A stretch of DNA of 64,000 bases from Portulaca oleracea (lineage: Eukaryota; Streptophyta; Magnoliopsida; Caryophyllales; Portulacaceae), in assembly GCA_029582165.1 (NCBI GenBank), contig CM055871.1, positions 3,479,501-3,543,500 on the forward strand, in the 5' to 3' direction. This document shows, piece by piece, positions 10,353 through 22,113 of the stretch. The notes below the pieces were generated by a model. The model searched no databases, was not told the DNA's origin, and saw only the letters and a program-made list of their open reading frames with translations. Numbering within the stretch: position 1 is the stretch's first letter; each line of letters begins with the position of its first letter. Made by a program: the position numbers and the translations under genes.

Positions 10353-12180
10353 TTAGAAGGCCTCGGAGCCCATCCAACGGATGGCCGAGACTACCCTTGT
10401 GTTTCCGGATTTCACCGGGAATTGTACCTCGAGGTTCACCGTAGTTGAGGCGCCCCGCTTGGCAAACGTCACGAGAGACGAGAACGGAATCCGTGACTCT
10501 TCATCCTCCCCTTCTTGAAGAGGATTTGTCCTCAAATCCGCATCGGGTTCAACGTCCTCGATGTAGGGTGAAAGATCGCCAATGTTGAACGTGGAGGAGA
10601 CTCCCATATCCCCCGGAAGATTGAGTTTGTAGGTATTATCATTGATTTTCTCCAACACCTTGAACGGTCCTTCACTCCTCGACATGAGTTTGCTTTTACC
10701 CCGCGAAGGAAACCGTTCCTTCCTTAAGTGGAGCCAAACCAAGTCGTCGGGCTTGAAGGTGATCCCATGGCGATGCTTGTTGGCTCGAGCCTTATACAGT
10801 TCATTGGTGCGCTCGATCTTCTCCCGAATCTGCCAATGAAGCCTCTGGATTTCGGCGGCCTTCTTACTCGCATCAAAGCTAACCCTCGACTCTAATGGAA
10901 AAGGAAGGAGCTCGATAGGGGTAATAGGGTTAACCCCATAGCAAGACTCGAAGGGCGAATGACCCGTAGCAAAAGAAGGGGCTAGATTGTACGCAAATTC
11001 GGCGTGACACAATTTTTGCATCCCAATCCTGAAGACTCCGGCCCACAAGACCTCGAAGTAATGTGATGAGAGTCCTGTTAGTTACCTCCGTTTGACCGTC
11101 CGTTTGAGGATGATGCAACGTGCTAAATAGAAGCTTCGCTCCCAGGAGTTTCCACAAAGACCTCAAAAAATGACTCATGAACTTAATGTCGCGGTCCGAA
11201 ACAATAGTCCTCCGAACACCATGTAAGCGCACTACCTCCCGGAAGAAAATAGTAGCAATGTGTGTGGCGTCATCGGTCTTTTCGCACGCAATAAAATGTG
11301 CCATTTTTTAGAAGCGGTCCACGACGACTAGAATGACATCTTTACCACGCACGGTCCGGGGAAGTGCCACAATAAAGTCCATACTCAAGTCCTCCCACGG
11401 GCCACTCAGAACTGGAAGGGGTGTATAAAGCCCTTGGTGGAATTGACTTTTGGCATGGTGGCAAGTAACACACTTCGACACTACATCCTGCACGTCATTC
11501 CCCATTTTCGGTCAATAAAAGTGCTCTTTCAACATGTCGATGGTCTTATTGATACCGAAATGACCGGCAAGACCACCCCCGTGAACCTCCCGCACTAGAA
11601 GTTTCCTCAACGGGCATTTTGGGACACACACCTTGTAACCTTTAAAGAGAAACCCGTCTTGTAGTAAATAGGGTCAATCACCACCATCGAGGTGTGATTT
11701 GAAGTCATCATCCTCCTTATAAAACTCCTTCAAGTGTTGAAATCCAAGGACCCTTGCCTCCACCACAAAAAGAAGGGAGTGTCTCCTAGAGAATGCATCG
11801 GCAACCACGTTAATACTCCCCTTCTTGTGTTTTGCCACAAAATTAAACCCTTGGAGAAACTCAACCCAGTTGGCATGCCGAGCGCTAAGTTTATGTTGCC
11901 CATTCAAATATTCTAGAGCTTCGTGATCCGAATGAAGGACAAATTGGCTAAGCCTCAAATAATCGAGTGCTCGCACGAGAGCATAAAACTCCTTGTCATA
12001 AGTTGAATAATTCCTCCTCGATCCGCTGAGCTTATCACTGAAATAAGCAATGGGGCGTTGGTTCTGCATCAAAATGGCTCCAATGCCTACCCCGCTAGCA
12101 TCACAATCCACCTCGAAGACTTGTGTGAAGTTCGGGAAAGCAAGTACCGGAGCCTCACAAAGTTGAGCCTTCAGCTTCTC
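10353..12180 (-). pseudogene. Ty3/Gypsy pol remnant: RNase H, integrase
   Basis: Minus-strand remains of a Gypsy polyprotein, 5'-truncated so that the reverse transcriptase is missing. In order: RNase H (12111-11674; starts [12 protein letters not shown], later LHSDHEAL and the chain end VADAFSRR), the H2C2 zinc finger region (HGGGLAGH, then CVTCHH), the integrase core ([25 protein letters not shown]) and the integrase C-terminal module (PDDLVWLHLRKERF, GPFKVLEKINDNTYKL, FNIGDLSPY). In-frame stops replace expected residues after HFY (near 11510) and after VVVDRF (near 11306), and a frameshift lies near 11050. The C-terminal module is of the kind seen in chromoviruses; lineage is uncertain. 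Not functional. Confidence 0.85.
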
Positions 12181-12419
12181 AAATGCCCCTAGCTGAGTCT
12201 AGTGTCAGTTTTCTGGGGTAAGAATCGAATTCATCGAGTTCATTCAAATTCATCATCATTTCTTTGATCGATCTTTGAGGGTTTATCTTCATCCGTGAAT
12301 TTTCCCCATTTATGAGGAAAAGAGATGCAAGCTTGATTGATTTGGGTTTGGTGATTGATCCGTCAACATATTCTTGATTGAGTTGGGGTTTCATTAAGAA
12401 GTTTGAATTTGGGAGATCA

Positions 12420-12860
12420 TGGATGGCCAATTGAATTCCTCTTCACCTGGGGGAACTGTCTTTGTTGTTGCTATAGCAAATGCCACTTATTGATGGCTTT
12501 CAACTGTGTGTTTTTACTCTCTTCGTTCTCTCGTCCGATCAACCAGGAAAGTCTCTATTAGGCCAATGTATTCGCCGGAGACAATTTCAATACCTGGAAA
12601 AGTTCGACAATCTATCTATCTTTCTCTCTTTCTTTCGTCATTCGACTCCACGAAGTTCTTCCTTGTTTATGTCCATTTCACCCGCCAAATAGGAGTTGTG
12701 GTGATGGCGAGGAAGCTGTTGGAGTTCGAGTTCAAGATTTCAAGGTTGCACTGCCCTTCGTTGATTCCATTGGCAATGATAGCAACCTTATCGCTCAGCT
12801 TTGCTAGAAATTGTTGGCAAATTGGAGTTTTGCCCCCCTCCAATTTGAGGGGGAGGGGGG
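12420..12860 (+). pseudogene. Copia gag fragment, decayed
   Basis: Around 12530-12610 two frames together give SSDQPGKSLL and AGDNFNTWK, the conserved N-terminal signature of Copia gag (retrotran_gag/UBN2 type), separated by an indel. The rest up to the purine-rich tract at 12846-12861 is non-coding. Most of gag and all of pol are missing, so the element is a deletion derivative ending in the LTR at 12862. Confidence 0.55.
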
Positions 12861-12861
12861 G

Positions 12862-13056
12862 TGTTAGGATTAGCAAAGCTTGTATTGATTTCTTGGTTGC
12901 TTTGTTTTGTTTCTTGGTTAGTTAGGATAGGAAGTTGGCTATATAAAGTCTTCCTTCCCTTCATTTGTAATTGAGTTGAGATAATCAATAACATCATTTC
13001 TTCAATCTCTCTCCCTTTTCTCTCTTAGTTTCACCAAATTAGGGTGAAATTTAACA
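12862..13056 (+). repeat. 3' LTR of a deleted Copia element
   Basis: 195 bp from TGTTAGGATTAGCAAAGC to GAAATTTAACA. It follows a polypurine tract (TGAGGGGGAGGGGGGG, 12846-12861) and contains a TATA-like TATATAAAG (12943-12951). The matching 5' LTR is not in the window. Confidence 0.65.
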
Positions 13057-13896
13057 TAATTTTTAATATTTCAAATAACGTAACTCATCTGGTAAGATAA
13101 ATAGATATGGTGGATAAAAAAAAGATAAATAGATATGGAGAAAGACATTTGATTTTGGTTCAGTTCAATCCGTTCATATGCCAATTTAGAGTCATATTAG
13201 GATTTTCAGCAAATTCATATTTCAATTTAGACATTTGATTTTGGAGAAAGACATTTGATTTTCAGCAAATTCATATTCAATATGAATTTGATTTTAAGTC
13301 ATTCAAATTAGATGAATTTTGTTATTTATACATTTTAGGATGAATTTCCATATATTTATACGAAGATTAACTAGCTAACTTAAATATTGAGCATGGTGAA
13401 CCACAATTAGAAATTTTTTTTTTTTGGTGATGCAGAACCACAATTAGAATTTAAAAGTACATAGTAAGCCTATTATTGAATCGACTCTAGAACTTTAGGA
13501 ATTGAAAATGGTGCTCCATGTTCAAAATTATTACAACTGTCACAATCATCTATCGACTATCGTACTAGGGAACTAGCTCAAAGCTTGGCTCTTCATTTCT
13601 GGATCAAGCCTTGAACTGCCTCTTGGATTTGAGGATCTTTTCCCCAAGAATGTTAAAGCACATACATGGTATGTTGCGGAGAAAGGAAAAGATAAAGTCG
13701 AAAGCTAAATGACGTTAAGTTAGCCAAGCAAAACGCATGCAAGGTTGTCTAAGGTCTTCGAACAAAATAGCTAGGTCGGATAGAAAAACATGTCGATCAC
13801 CGTAAGACTATACAGGATGATGCGTTGAATTCTAAGGATGATCTTGAAGAATGCAAAGAGAGCTCCTATGCAAGCTTAAATGAGGAGGTGCGCATG
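13057..13896. other. No gene recognised
   Basis: AT-rich, with a locally repeated phrase GACATTTGATTTT near 13145-13265. A long AAATTTTTTTTTTTTGG run lies at 13410-13425. Nothing coding seen. Confidence 0.3.
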
Positions 13897-14184
13897 TAGC
13901 GCTGGCGAAAATTCGGGTCCGGGTAAACTTGGGTCGGATAAATTCGGACAATGTCAAAATTTGGACGTGAAATTTATGACCGAACCCGGTTTTATTTCGG
14001 GTCTGACAATTCATACGTAGCTAAAATCGGATTCGGACAATAGAAAAAAGAGAAATTTTATGTTCGAATATTTGGTCAATTCGGACAATATTAAAATTCA
14101 GACGAAAAATCTATGTCCAGACCCGGTTTTTTCCGAGTCGGACAATTCGGGTAATCCGAGTCGGACAAATTTTTGCCAGCTCTA
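13897..14184. mobile_element. hAT-type MITE with perfect 8-bp TSD
   Basis: 288 bp, ends TAGCGCTGGCGAAAATTCG and, inverted, TAGAGCTGGCAAAAATTTG; exact 8-bp duplication TGCGCATG at 13889-13896 and 14185-14192. The interior repeats TCGGACAAT/TCGGGT units. Same family as 4828-5088. Confidence 0.9.
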
Positions 14185-14274
14185 TGCGCATGTAAAACTA
14201 TGGAGATTAGCTAGCAATGCAATAATAAACCTGACATATGTTAGAGATTAAAACCTAATAGTGAGACATAGGTA

Positions 14275-14420
14275 ACTCTTTCCAATCCAGTTCAATCCAA
14301 TTCAAAGTTTACATGATTCCCCAAAAAAACATCCTCTTTAAAAACACAATTCTCCAAAAAAATATGATAACTTATCCAATTCAATCCATCCAAACCTCAT
14401 TTTATCCAATCCAAAGAATA
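14275..14420. mobile_element. MITE of the TTTCCAATCC/GGATTGG family
   Basis: Diverged copy of the element at 40596-40780: both share CCAATCCAATTCAA, AACTTATCCAATTCAATCC-like and TTTTATCCAATCCAAAGAA segments in the same order. Confidence 0.55.
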
Positions 14421-14462
14421 TAAAACGAAGAAATTGATAAAGGAAAAGAAGGTAAGGAAGGT

Positions 14463-15054
14463 TGTTGGGTTAATGGCCCAAATTCTCTTGGCTCATTATT
14501 TGGCAAGTTTCCTAAACACTCCAAGTTATTGGTTGCTATAGGAAATTATTTTATTTCCTAATTATATTTAGGTTAGTTTCCTAATTGTATTCTAAAATCT
14601 CATTGTATTTGGAGTAGGAGTCTAGCCAGATTTATAGGAAGTTTACCCCTATAAATAGAGGTTTTTATTCACCTTGTAATATGCGCCAAGCAACCAATGT
14701 AGTCGATGTGAGAGCCTTCAAAACTCCCCATGAGGGAGGTACGGTGTTATTTCCACATCTTCACCCTACTCATCCCTAGGTTATGAGAGCCTCGAGAGTT
14801 CACATATACATTTTACCTCTTGTAATATCTCCTTTTTCTACTAGTGGATATTGGTTGTCGCCCGTGGGTGTTTCTCCGAGTTCTTCGGTTTCCCACGTAA
14901 AATTACTGTCTCACCCTATTTATCCTTGCCTTTCTCTATTACTATCCTCGATTCCATAATCATCCTGTATTTCCTTCCGCTGCATATATTACTCTATTTT
15001 ACACCCTACCAAGTGGCTAATAACTGGCAATCAGATCTGAATCCGATCCCTAAA
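14463..15054 (+). repeat. 5' LTR of the non-autonomous element
   Basis: Begins TGTTGGGTTAATGGCCC. TATA signal CCTATAAATAGAGG at 14652-14665. It nearly matches the 3' copy, with scattered substitutions. Confidence 0.88.
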
Positions 15055-15056
15055 AG

Positions 15057-15068
15057 TGGTATCAGAGC
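15057..15068 (+). other. Primer binding site (tRNA-iMet)
   Basis: TGGTATCAGAGC, the usual plant Copia primer site, two bases after the 5' LTR. Confidence 0.85.
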
Positions 15069-15084
15069 TAGGTTCAATGAGATG

Positions 15085-15372
15085 CAGATCCTACCGGAGT
15101 CAGGATAAATTCCTTCAAGAGCCAGATCATACCGGAGTCAGGATAAATTCCTTCAAGAGCCGAATTCTACAGGAGTCAGGATAAATTCCTTCAAGAGCCG
15201 GATCCTACTGGAGTCAGGTTAAAATCCTTCAAGAGCCGGATACATCCAGATTCAGTTAAATTTCTAATCCTACCGGAGTCAAGTGAAATTCCTTCAGAGC
15301 CGGATACAACCAGATTCAGTAAACTTCTAATCCTGCCGGAGTCAAGTCAAATTCCTTCAGAGCCGGGTTCAA
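15085..15372 (+). repeat. Internal tandem repeat, about seven units
   Basis: Repeats of a core reading CCTACCGGAGTCAGGATAAA followed by TTCCTTCAAGAGCCGGAT. The first four units are about 46 bp; later ones expand to about 62 bp by gaining an ACATCCAGATTCAG insert. No frame is kept open, so it is probably structural, perhaps part of a packaging signal. Confidence 0.85.
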
Positions 15373-15516
15373 TCAAATTCAAGATGAAGTCAAAATTTGG
15401 TTATTAGATTTGGGGTGATAGAGTGTTGTTAACAGGATGACGTCGAGAAGTTCGTTGGCTAGATAAATTTCAGGGTTCTTTGACGGTAATTGAAGAATTT
15501 GTTCCAAGGTGGAGAT

Positions 15517-16110
15517 TGTTGGGTTAATGGCCCAAATTCTCTTGACTCATTATTTGACAAGTTTCCTAAACACTCCAAGTTATTGGTTGCTATTAGGAAA
15601 TTATTTTATTTCCTAATTATATTTAGGTTAGTTTCCTAATTATATTCTAAAACCTAATTGTATTTGGGTTAGGAGTCTAGCCAGATTTATAGGAAGTTAC
15701 CCCTATAAATAGAGGTTTTTATTCACCTTGTAATATGCGCCAAGCAACCAATGTAGTCGATGTGAGAGTCTTCAAAACTCCCTATGAGGGAGATACGGTG
15801 TTATTTCCACATCTTCACCCTACTCATCCCTAGGTTATGAGAGTCTACGAGAGTTCACATATACATTTTACCTCTTGTAATATCTCCTTTTTCTACTAGT
15901 GGATATTGGTTGTCGCCTGTGGGTTTTTCTCCAAGTTCTTCGGTTTCCCACGTAAAATTACTGTCTCACCCTATTTATCCTTGCCTTTCTCTATTACTAT
16001 CCTCGATTCCATAAGCATCCTGTATTTCCTTCCGCTGCATATATTACTCTATTTTACACCCTAACAACTAACTAACAACTGACAACAAAATCTGAATCCG
16101 ATCTCTAACA
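15517..16110 (+). repeat. 3' LTR of the non-autonomous element
   Basis: Begins TGTTGGGTTAATGGCCC and ends CTCTAACA; TATA signal at about 15706. Followed directly by GGAAG. Confidence 0.88.
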
Positions 16111-17804
16111 GGAAGGAGTAATTTTAAGAATTGTGACATATAGATAGGAGCAGATGGTATCGTGATGATAAGTGTCATAGAACCGGCGATCTCCATTGTT
16201 GATGGCTACAAATGGGAGACATGAAGTATGGATGTTCGTTACTGTTTTATGTTGTTTTGCTATAATTTGCTATTTGTGAATTATTATCTTTTACTCCGGA
16301 TAAATTTGACCCGTTTACTGGGTCTATATCTCAATGGTAACCATCAATACGTAAGCTTCACAAGCCGGGAAATGGATGCACAAAATTGCTCATGATAAGT
16401 ATGGTCCATCAACTCCACAATTTCCACCAAATGAGAAATTTTTACTTGTACATATCGAGGCTTAATTGGATAATGGTGGAAGTAGCCACTTGGCTACCAT
16501 CTCATTTGTAGCTTCTTACGCTTGATTGTAAATTTAAACTTTACAACCGCATTTAGACTTTGAATAATAAAAAGAAAAAAGATTAACCAACCAGCTAAAA
16601 GGTGTTCTAGATTGTGCCAACCATTTAAACTAAGTAGTTGATATATTGTGTCTAAATGTGATTAGGACCCCACACTTCCCTGATTACTCTCGTTAATTAA
16701 TTGATCAGAATCATCTAAAAAAGCATTAACATGCATGAATTTCTCTCCAAAAACTTGAACCTTTTCATAAAAATTGAGGGAGATCAAACCAAAGAGTCAA
16801 CTTAGAATTTGAATCTTTATTCCTCCTTTTTGGCTGGATTTTGCCTTCATTCATTAATTATTAATCTGCATGAATTGAAGGACTACTTTAATTTGTCTGG
16901 AATCTTTTGTTGAAAGTTTATTAAGGCAGCACAGACATCACCTTGTGAATCTCTAGTTGGACAAAAAGAAAGATTTATAAAAATTTCATCATCAAATAAT
17001 TTCAAAAAGAAAGCTGTGCTTTCTGATATGTTGTTTTTTAATTGATTATTAACTCTTTTGGTTAGATTTGATGTAATTAATTCACTTGAGTATTTCATAA
17101 TAGATTAATGATTTTTTGTTTGCAATGTTTTATTGTACGAGACTGACAACCTAGAATAATTATTGTGTAACCATTATTGCATATATATAATATGATTTTT
17201 TTTAACACTAAAATACTACTATTGCATTACATTCAACAAGACATTATCATAATAGTTAAAAGTGTGAATTAAAAGTATGAACTAATTCTTATATCACCAA
17301 AATTGCATCTTTTCCTTTTCTGGTAACTCACATTCAGACTTTGTTCTTGTAATAGATATGTAAAAGTTGCATGTATAAGTAAGATTTGGTAGATTTAAGT
17401 AAATTTGACCGTTTATGTACAAGTATCTATAATGAGTTCTTTTATAAATAGAAATATTATGTAAGTTTAGGTACGTTTAGATAGAAAAAAATAAAATTAG
17501 ATAGTACATAGAAAAATATTGTGGATAGGTCTACCTTATAAAGATCAATATAGGAGTAAATTCATCGTAATATTAGACATACGTATTTTGCTTTGAACCA
17601 TCTAAGGGTCGGTGATCTCGATCTTGAAAGGTTTTCTTAGTTACAAACTAAGCATCTTTTGAAATCTACTAATGATCGAGCTTCACAGGTAATGTTGGAG
17701 GAAGGAAGTAAAATGGTATAGAAACAATGGATTTCTCACTTAGACAAGAGTAAGGTTGTGGGCGAATTCATTTTTCTTAAGAACTATTAACTATACTCTA
17801 TATA
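16111..17804. other. No gene; AT-rich, with a diverged repeat
   Basis: A stretch at 16290-16440 is a diverged direct copy of 19695-19820 (shared TCTATATCTCAA, GTAAGCTT, CGGGAAA, CATGA-AAG). A 71-codon minus-strand frame at 16883-17098 matches nothing I know. Otherwise nothing seen. Confidence 0.3.
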
Positions 17805-18099
17805 GGGAAATTGGAATCTAATAAACCAACCTTTGGGGTCCTTTGATATAACGAACCAACCTTGAACATTAATTTACAACGAACCAACCTTGTCATGTTA
17901 ATTTTTCCAGCGAACCTCCAACGAGTCTCACTCGTCGGAAAGTTGACTTGGCGGTGGTGGATGCTGACTTGGATTATTTAAGAGCCAAAAAAAAAAGATA
18001 AACATATTGTGGCATGTGCTGAGTTTTTTTCTCTACCAAATCACTATTCCCCTTTATTTACTTTTACTGTACACCTCACCCACCTCTATTAACTCCCCT

Positions 18100-18132
<33 letters not shown>

Positions 18133-19375
18133 AACACCCCCAGCCCCCGACCCAAACCTCTCACTCTCTCTCTCAACCACCCTCACCACTGCCACCACCA
18201 CCTCCACTGCAAGCCATCTCCACCGCCACAACCTTCACCTCACCCCCCTTCTCTCTCTCACACACAACCCCCCAGCCCCCGACCAAACCCCCCCACCCCC
18301 AACCGATTACCCCATCAAAATTAGGGAGGGAACAAGATACCCCATCAAAATCAACCAAAAAAAAAAAACAGAGAAAAGAAAAAGAATCGAATTTGGGTTT
18401 TGTTCTTCTCCATTGATTCATTCATCCATTCTACCTCCCTTGTTTCTCTGGGTCTTGTCTGAAAAACTGCAGAAAATACGAAAAAGAGGAATTTAAGTGG
18501 TTGATTCGAGGGGGGCCCGCCCTAGTTCTTCCGAATTTTTGGGGAATAATCGGATCATGGATTCGGATTTCTGGACTTCTCGTCTTGCTGCTACGAAACG
18601 ACAGTTCAATCTTCAGCATCATCACCATATTCATGGTACATCTCAGCTGGGTTTGTTTTGTTTTGTTTTGATTTTGATCGTTGATTGTTGTTTTTTGTTT
18701 ATTGTTGGTCTGATTTGATGTTACGAGCATCTAGGTAGTGATGATTGTTGGTTTTTTGAAATGGGTGTGTTTCAGATCGGTTGAACTTTGATATTTTGAG
18801 GAGGAAGATGAGGTCCGACCCGATATACCATGCCCGTATTGCTACCAGGATTTTGACATCGCCTCGCTTTGTAATCATCTTGAAGATGAACACTCTTCTG
18901 AGTCTAGGGCTACGGTATGTATGTATGTATGTATGTATGATTAGGATTGTCTTTCTCTCAACTAGTTTTGGTGGCAGTGGTGAGGGTGGTTGAGAGAGAG
19001 AGAGAGAGTGAGAGGTTGGGGGTGGGGGCGATGGGTCGGGGGCTGGGGCTAGGGGTGTTAGAAAGAAAGAGAGAGAGAGAGAGAGAGTTAATAGAGATGG
19101 GTGAGGTGTACAGTAAAAAGAAATAAAGGGGAATAATGATTTGGTAGAGAAAAAAACTCAGCACATACCACAATATGTTTTTCTTTTTTTTTTGGCTCTT
19201 AAATAATCCAAGTCAGCATCCGCCACCGCCAAGTCAGCTTTCCGACGAATGAGACTCGTCGGAGGTTCACTGGAAAAATTAACATGACAAGGTTGGTTCA
19301 TTGTAAATTAATGTTCAAGGTTAGTTCGTTATATCAAAGGACCCCAAAGGATAGTTTATTAGATTCCAATTTCCC
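17805..19375. mobile_element. Pack-MULE with captured Di19 gene fragment
   Basis: A 1571-bp element with terminal inverted repeats of roughly 390-410 bp (17805-18197 and 18965-19375), ends GGGAAATTGGAATCTAATAA. Flanks CTCTATATA and CTATATATA match at 8 of 9 bases, the Mutator-type 9-bp target. The inner part carries a copied piece of a Di19 gene (18557-18914) instead of a transposase, which defines a Pack-MULE. The repeats contain CT/GA microsatellites and proline-rich shadow frames on both strands. Transcription across both arms would give a long hairpin. Confidence 0.85.
18557..18914 (+). pseudogene. Captured Di19-like fragment (zinc-binding region)
   Basis: Captured 5' part of a gene of the dehydration-induced 19 family, nuclear zinc-finger proteins linked to drought and light responses. 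Exon 1 (18557-18635) encodes MDSDFWTSRLAATKRQFNLQ and a His run; the intron (18636-18775) keeps GT-AG. Exon 2 (18776-18914) starts DRLNFD and then, in the next frame, gives EEEDEVRPD and CPYCYQDFDIASLC followed by NHLEDEH, the Di19 zinc-finger signature, and stops at a donor (ACG|GTATGT). One base is missing after DRLNFD (near 18793), breaking the frame. Only about 70 residues of a roughly 200-residue family are present. The upstream 18390-18556 probably derives from the parent 5' UTR. Identity as Di19 is confident; expression is unknown. Confidence 0.85.
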
Positions 19376-21382
19376 CTATATATATATAGTAAATGTTTGA
19401 AGGGATAAGCTTGGTCTTTGCTTAACCACTCTAGGGACTTATTTCTCATTTGATGCATTCAAGTATAGTTGTATTTTAGATAAAAATGAGGGGGTGTGAT
19501 TAGATGAGTTAATTTTCAAATAGCTTACAAATGATCTTTATTTATAGAGGACATCCAACCGTCCGTTAAGTTTTAGCTAGTCAACCACTTGAAGAGGATC
19601 CTTAAAGTGAATCTTGACCATGACTAAGTCAACTGACCACGTGCTATATTAAAAATATAATTGCTAAGGTCAAATGACATTGCTTTTTTTTTTTTTTACT
19701 CTAGGCAACTTTGATCCGCTCACTATGCTAGGACTCTATCTCAAGAGTAAACACCAGTAAGCTTTACAGCTCGGGAAAGGAAAGCACCAAACTTCCCATG
19801 ACAAGCATGTGCTTAAATGAGATTATATAATAATGATACGGATCAAGCTAGCCGTTGAGTATTAAATTGTATGCAGTACACTGACATGGACGTTTCAGAG
19901 TTGACACAACCAGTGGTACGATCCCCATATTCTCTCTGTACCCTGACATGACCTGTGTCTAATTAAATTTAAAACTGTCCTTATTGATCATATATCTTAT
20001 GTTAAACCTTAATATGATCCTTAAACTTTTCTTACATAGTACCAATATATTCATAATCCTCTTATAATCTAAAAATAATTTCCATAGGTTAATAGAAAGA
20101 AAATACTATAATCCAAATAAAGTATTAAGCTCAACCATAGTATTAAGCTAGTACTTTGTTAATATCTCTTGCACGGGTAATTATTTAGCAGATCCTAGCT
20201 CCTTTAAATATGTGGATCCAAATCCAATATACAATTAAGAAGAATTGCAGGAAATTAAAAAAAAAGGAAAAAATCATAATAGAAATGTGCATATTAGATG
20301 AACCTATTTTCTCCTGTTTAAAACAATTCAAATAAGATAACAACAATAAATCTTCATATAGTCCCCTTAATGCGAGCTTTAGTGAGATTTAGATGCGGGC
20401 AACATTTTTCCGTGTAGAAAAAATATATGAAAAAACTGATTCCAATTGACAAAAAAAAAAAAAAAACTTGTTTGAAAATAAAATGCAAAACCAATTCGAC
20501 AACCAATTAGAAAATTGCTTGGGAATCAAAGAAGAAGATAATGGGGGGGGGGGACTTTATACCTATATGTTTTAAGTAATGAGAAGTAAAATAAGTGCAT
20601 TAGACATGCTTAAAAAAACATGTACACAAGCATAAAGAGAGCACAAAAATACACCGAAAATAATTAGTGGTTTAGATAGCGGATAATGGGTTATGTAGTG
20701 GATAACGGTTTAGTCAATGGATAACAGTTTAGGTAGCAGATAATAGATAACTAACTGATCAAATAGAAATTGTGTTCAGTAAGTTTATCAATTGAGTTAG
20801 CTGATTAATGAAAATTGACATGAAATGATATAAATAATTTCCAATGATAATGTTTACGAAAGATACTTTTGACCAAAAAATTTGAAACATTATTACAAAA
20901 GCTAAACTTTAAGTTTGCTAACGTTTCAAAAAATGCTATTTAAAACACTAAACATTATTTAAAACATTAACTTATCAAACATTAATATTCATATAATTAA
21001 ATTTTTAATTTGATCAATCAAAATACTAAAAACTATCCCAAATGTTACTAACAAACACTAATAATTTACCCACGAACAAGAAGTCATTAAAACCCTACTA
21101 AACTTGGAGGATTGATTTGGGTTATATAAAAGTGTCCCATGCTGAGTCATATCCACGTAATAAGTAACGAGTTTGGCCAAAATTCTCCAAATAGGTAAGA
21201 AATGTACATCACTTTTGATGTGTATCATTTACTGTTCATCTAGCTAAATTGGACTTGCCAACTGCCTGATTCGGATTGGGTTATGGTGGGATAGTTTACA
21301 TCGAATTAAGCCATATTCAGATTAACGATAATATTCAGTTTAATTTGAGTTCAGGTTTATTTTCTATTTGGGTTGGTTTTAG
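19376..21382. other. AT-rich intergenic, no gene
   Basis: Holds the second copy of the diverged repeat (19695-19820), a G10 run at 20543-20553 and short AGCGGATAATGG-type repeats at 20670-20750. I see nothing coding. Confidence 0.3.
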
Positions 21383-21750
21383 GGGAAAATTTATATATAC
21401 GCTCCTTCATATTTAGGACATTTATAAATTGAACTATGATATTTTTAGTTAATATTTACTTGTTTTAAGTTTTTGAATTAATTTTATTTAACTAATTTTA
21501 TGGTAAATTTAGCAATTTTACCGGTGGATGTGTGATATGTAATAAAATTTGTTTGCTAATATTATCGTCATTTGCAGCAAATAAATTTCATTACAAATCA
21601 CACTTTCACCGGAAAAGTTGCTAAATTTACCGAAAAATATAAACAAAATTGATTCAAAAGTTTAGGCGGAATAAATATTAACTTAAAAGCGTTAGAGTTG
21701 TATTTATTATAAATGTCATAAACATGAAGGAATGTATATATAAATTATCC
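21383..21750. mobile_element. Foldback MITE, probable 8-bp TSD
   Basis: 368 bp, ends GGAAAATTTATATATACGCT and, inverted, GGATAATTTATATATACATT, with pairing extending to the AATTTAGCAA/TTGCTAAATT arms. Flanks GTTTTAGG and ATTTTAGG differ at one base. Confidence 0.65.
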
Positions 21751-21867
21751 ATTTTAGGAGTGCCTTACTTTTTAATCGGATATGAGAACTTATTTTGCTC
21801 AAATTAGGTTTATTTTCATTTAATGTTCAGTCAATTTTTAAATTCAAATCTGTTTTAGATTATGGTG

Positions 21868-22075
21868 TGTTTGGCTCCCAAATTTTCTTGGGAAAGTTAA
21901 TGAATTTTCCTAAGTAGACAAACTTTCTCATGTTTGGTTGTAACAAATAGATGAGAAATTTTTAACGTGACACCCATTATTTCATTCTTAAACTCAATAA
22001 ACATTTTTCCAAGGGCGTTCTAGGGAAAGTCTTTCCTGGGAAAAATTTTTCTCAGAAAACTATCAACAACACCAT
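21868..22075. mobile_element. TTTCCC/GGGAAA-rich element
   Basis: Starts GTGTTTGGCTCCCAAATTTT and ends among GGGAAAAATTTTTCTC. Related to the interrupted element at 8570-9536. Exact ends not resolved. Confidence 0.4.
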
Positions 22076-22113
22076 AGATAATTTAATACTCTTGAGTTTG
22101 GTTTCGAATTCAA

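Larger units (their letters stand above)
14463..16110 (+). mobile_element. Non-autonomous LTR retroelement (about 1.65 kb)
   Basis: Two LTRs of about 590 bp (14463-15054 and 15517-16110) enclose 462 bp without any coding sequence. The primer site TGGTATCAGAGC (15057-15068), complementary to initiator tRNA-Met, follows the 5' LTR, and the purine tract CCAAGGTGGAGAT precedes the 3' LTR. GGAAG lies at 14456-14460 and 16111-16115, a target duplication offset by two bases at the 5' side. It must rely on enzymes from another element; the R-U5 section and the PPT resemble those of the Tork-like Copia element at 33909-40560. Confidence 0.88.

Noticed and set aside
10197..10448. Plus-strand ORFs in the GC-rich patch
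   Set aside because: Lie over the minus-strand Gypsy remnant and its 3' region; composition effect.
15085..15372. Possible CRISPR-like or satellite array
   Set aside because: Units are adjacent without spacers and lie between LTRs; an internal VNTR of a retroelement.
18007..18324. 105-codon proline/serine-rich ORF
   Set aside because: Lies in the left inverted repeat of the Pack-MULE; a CT-microsatellite and CCACC-rich artefact, matched by a mirrored frame in the right arm.
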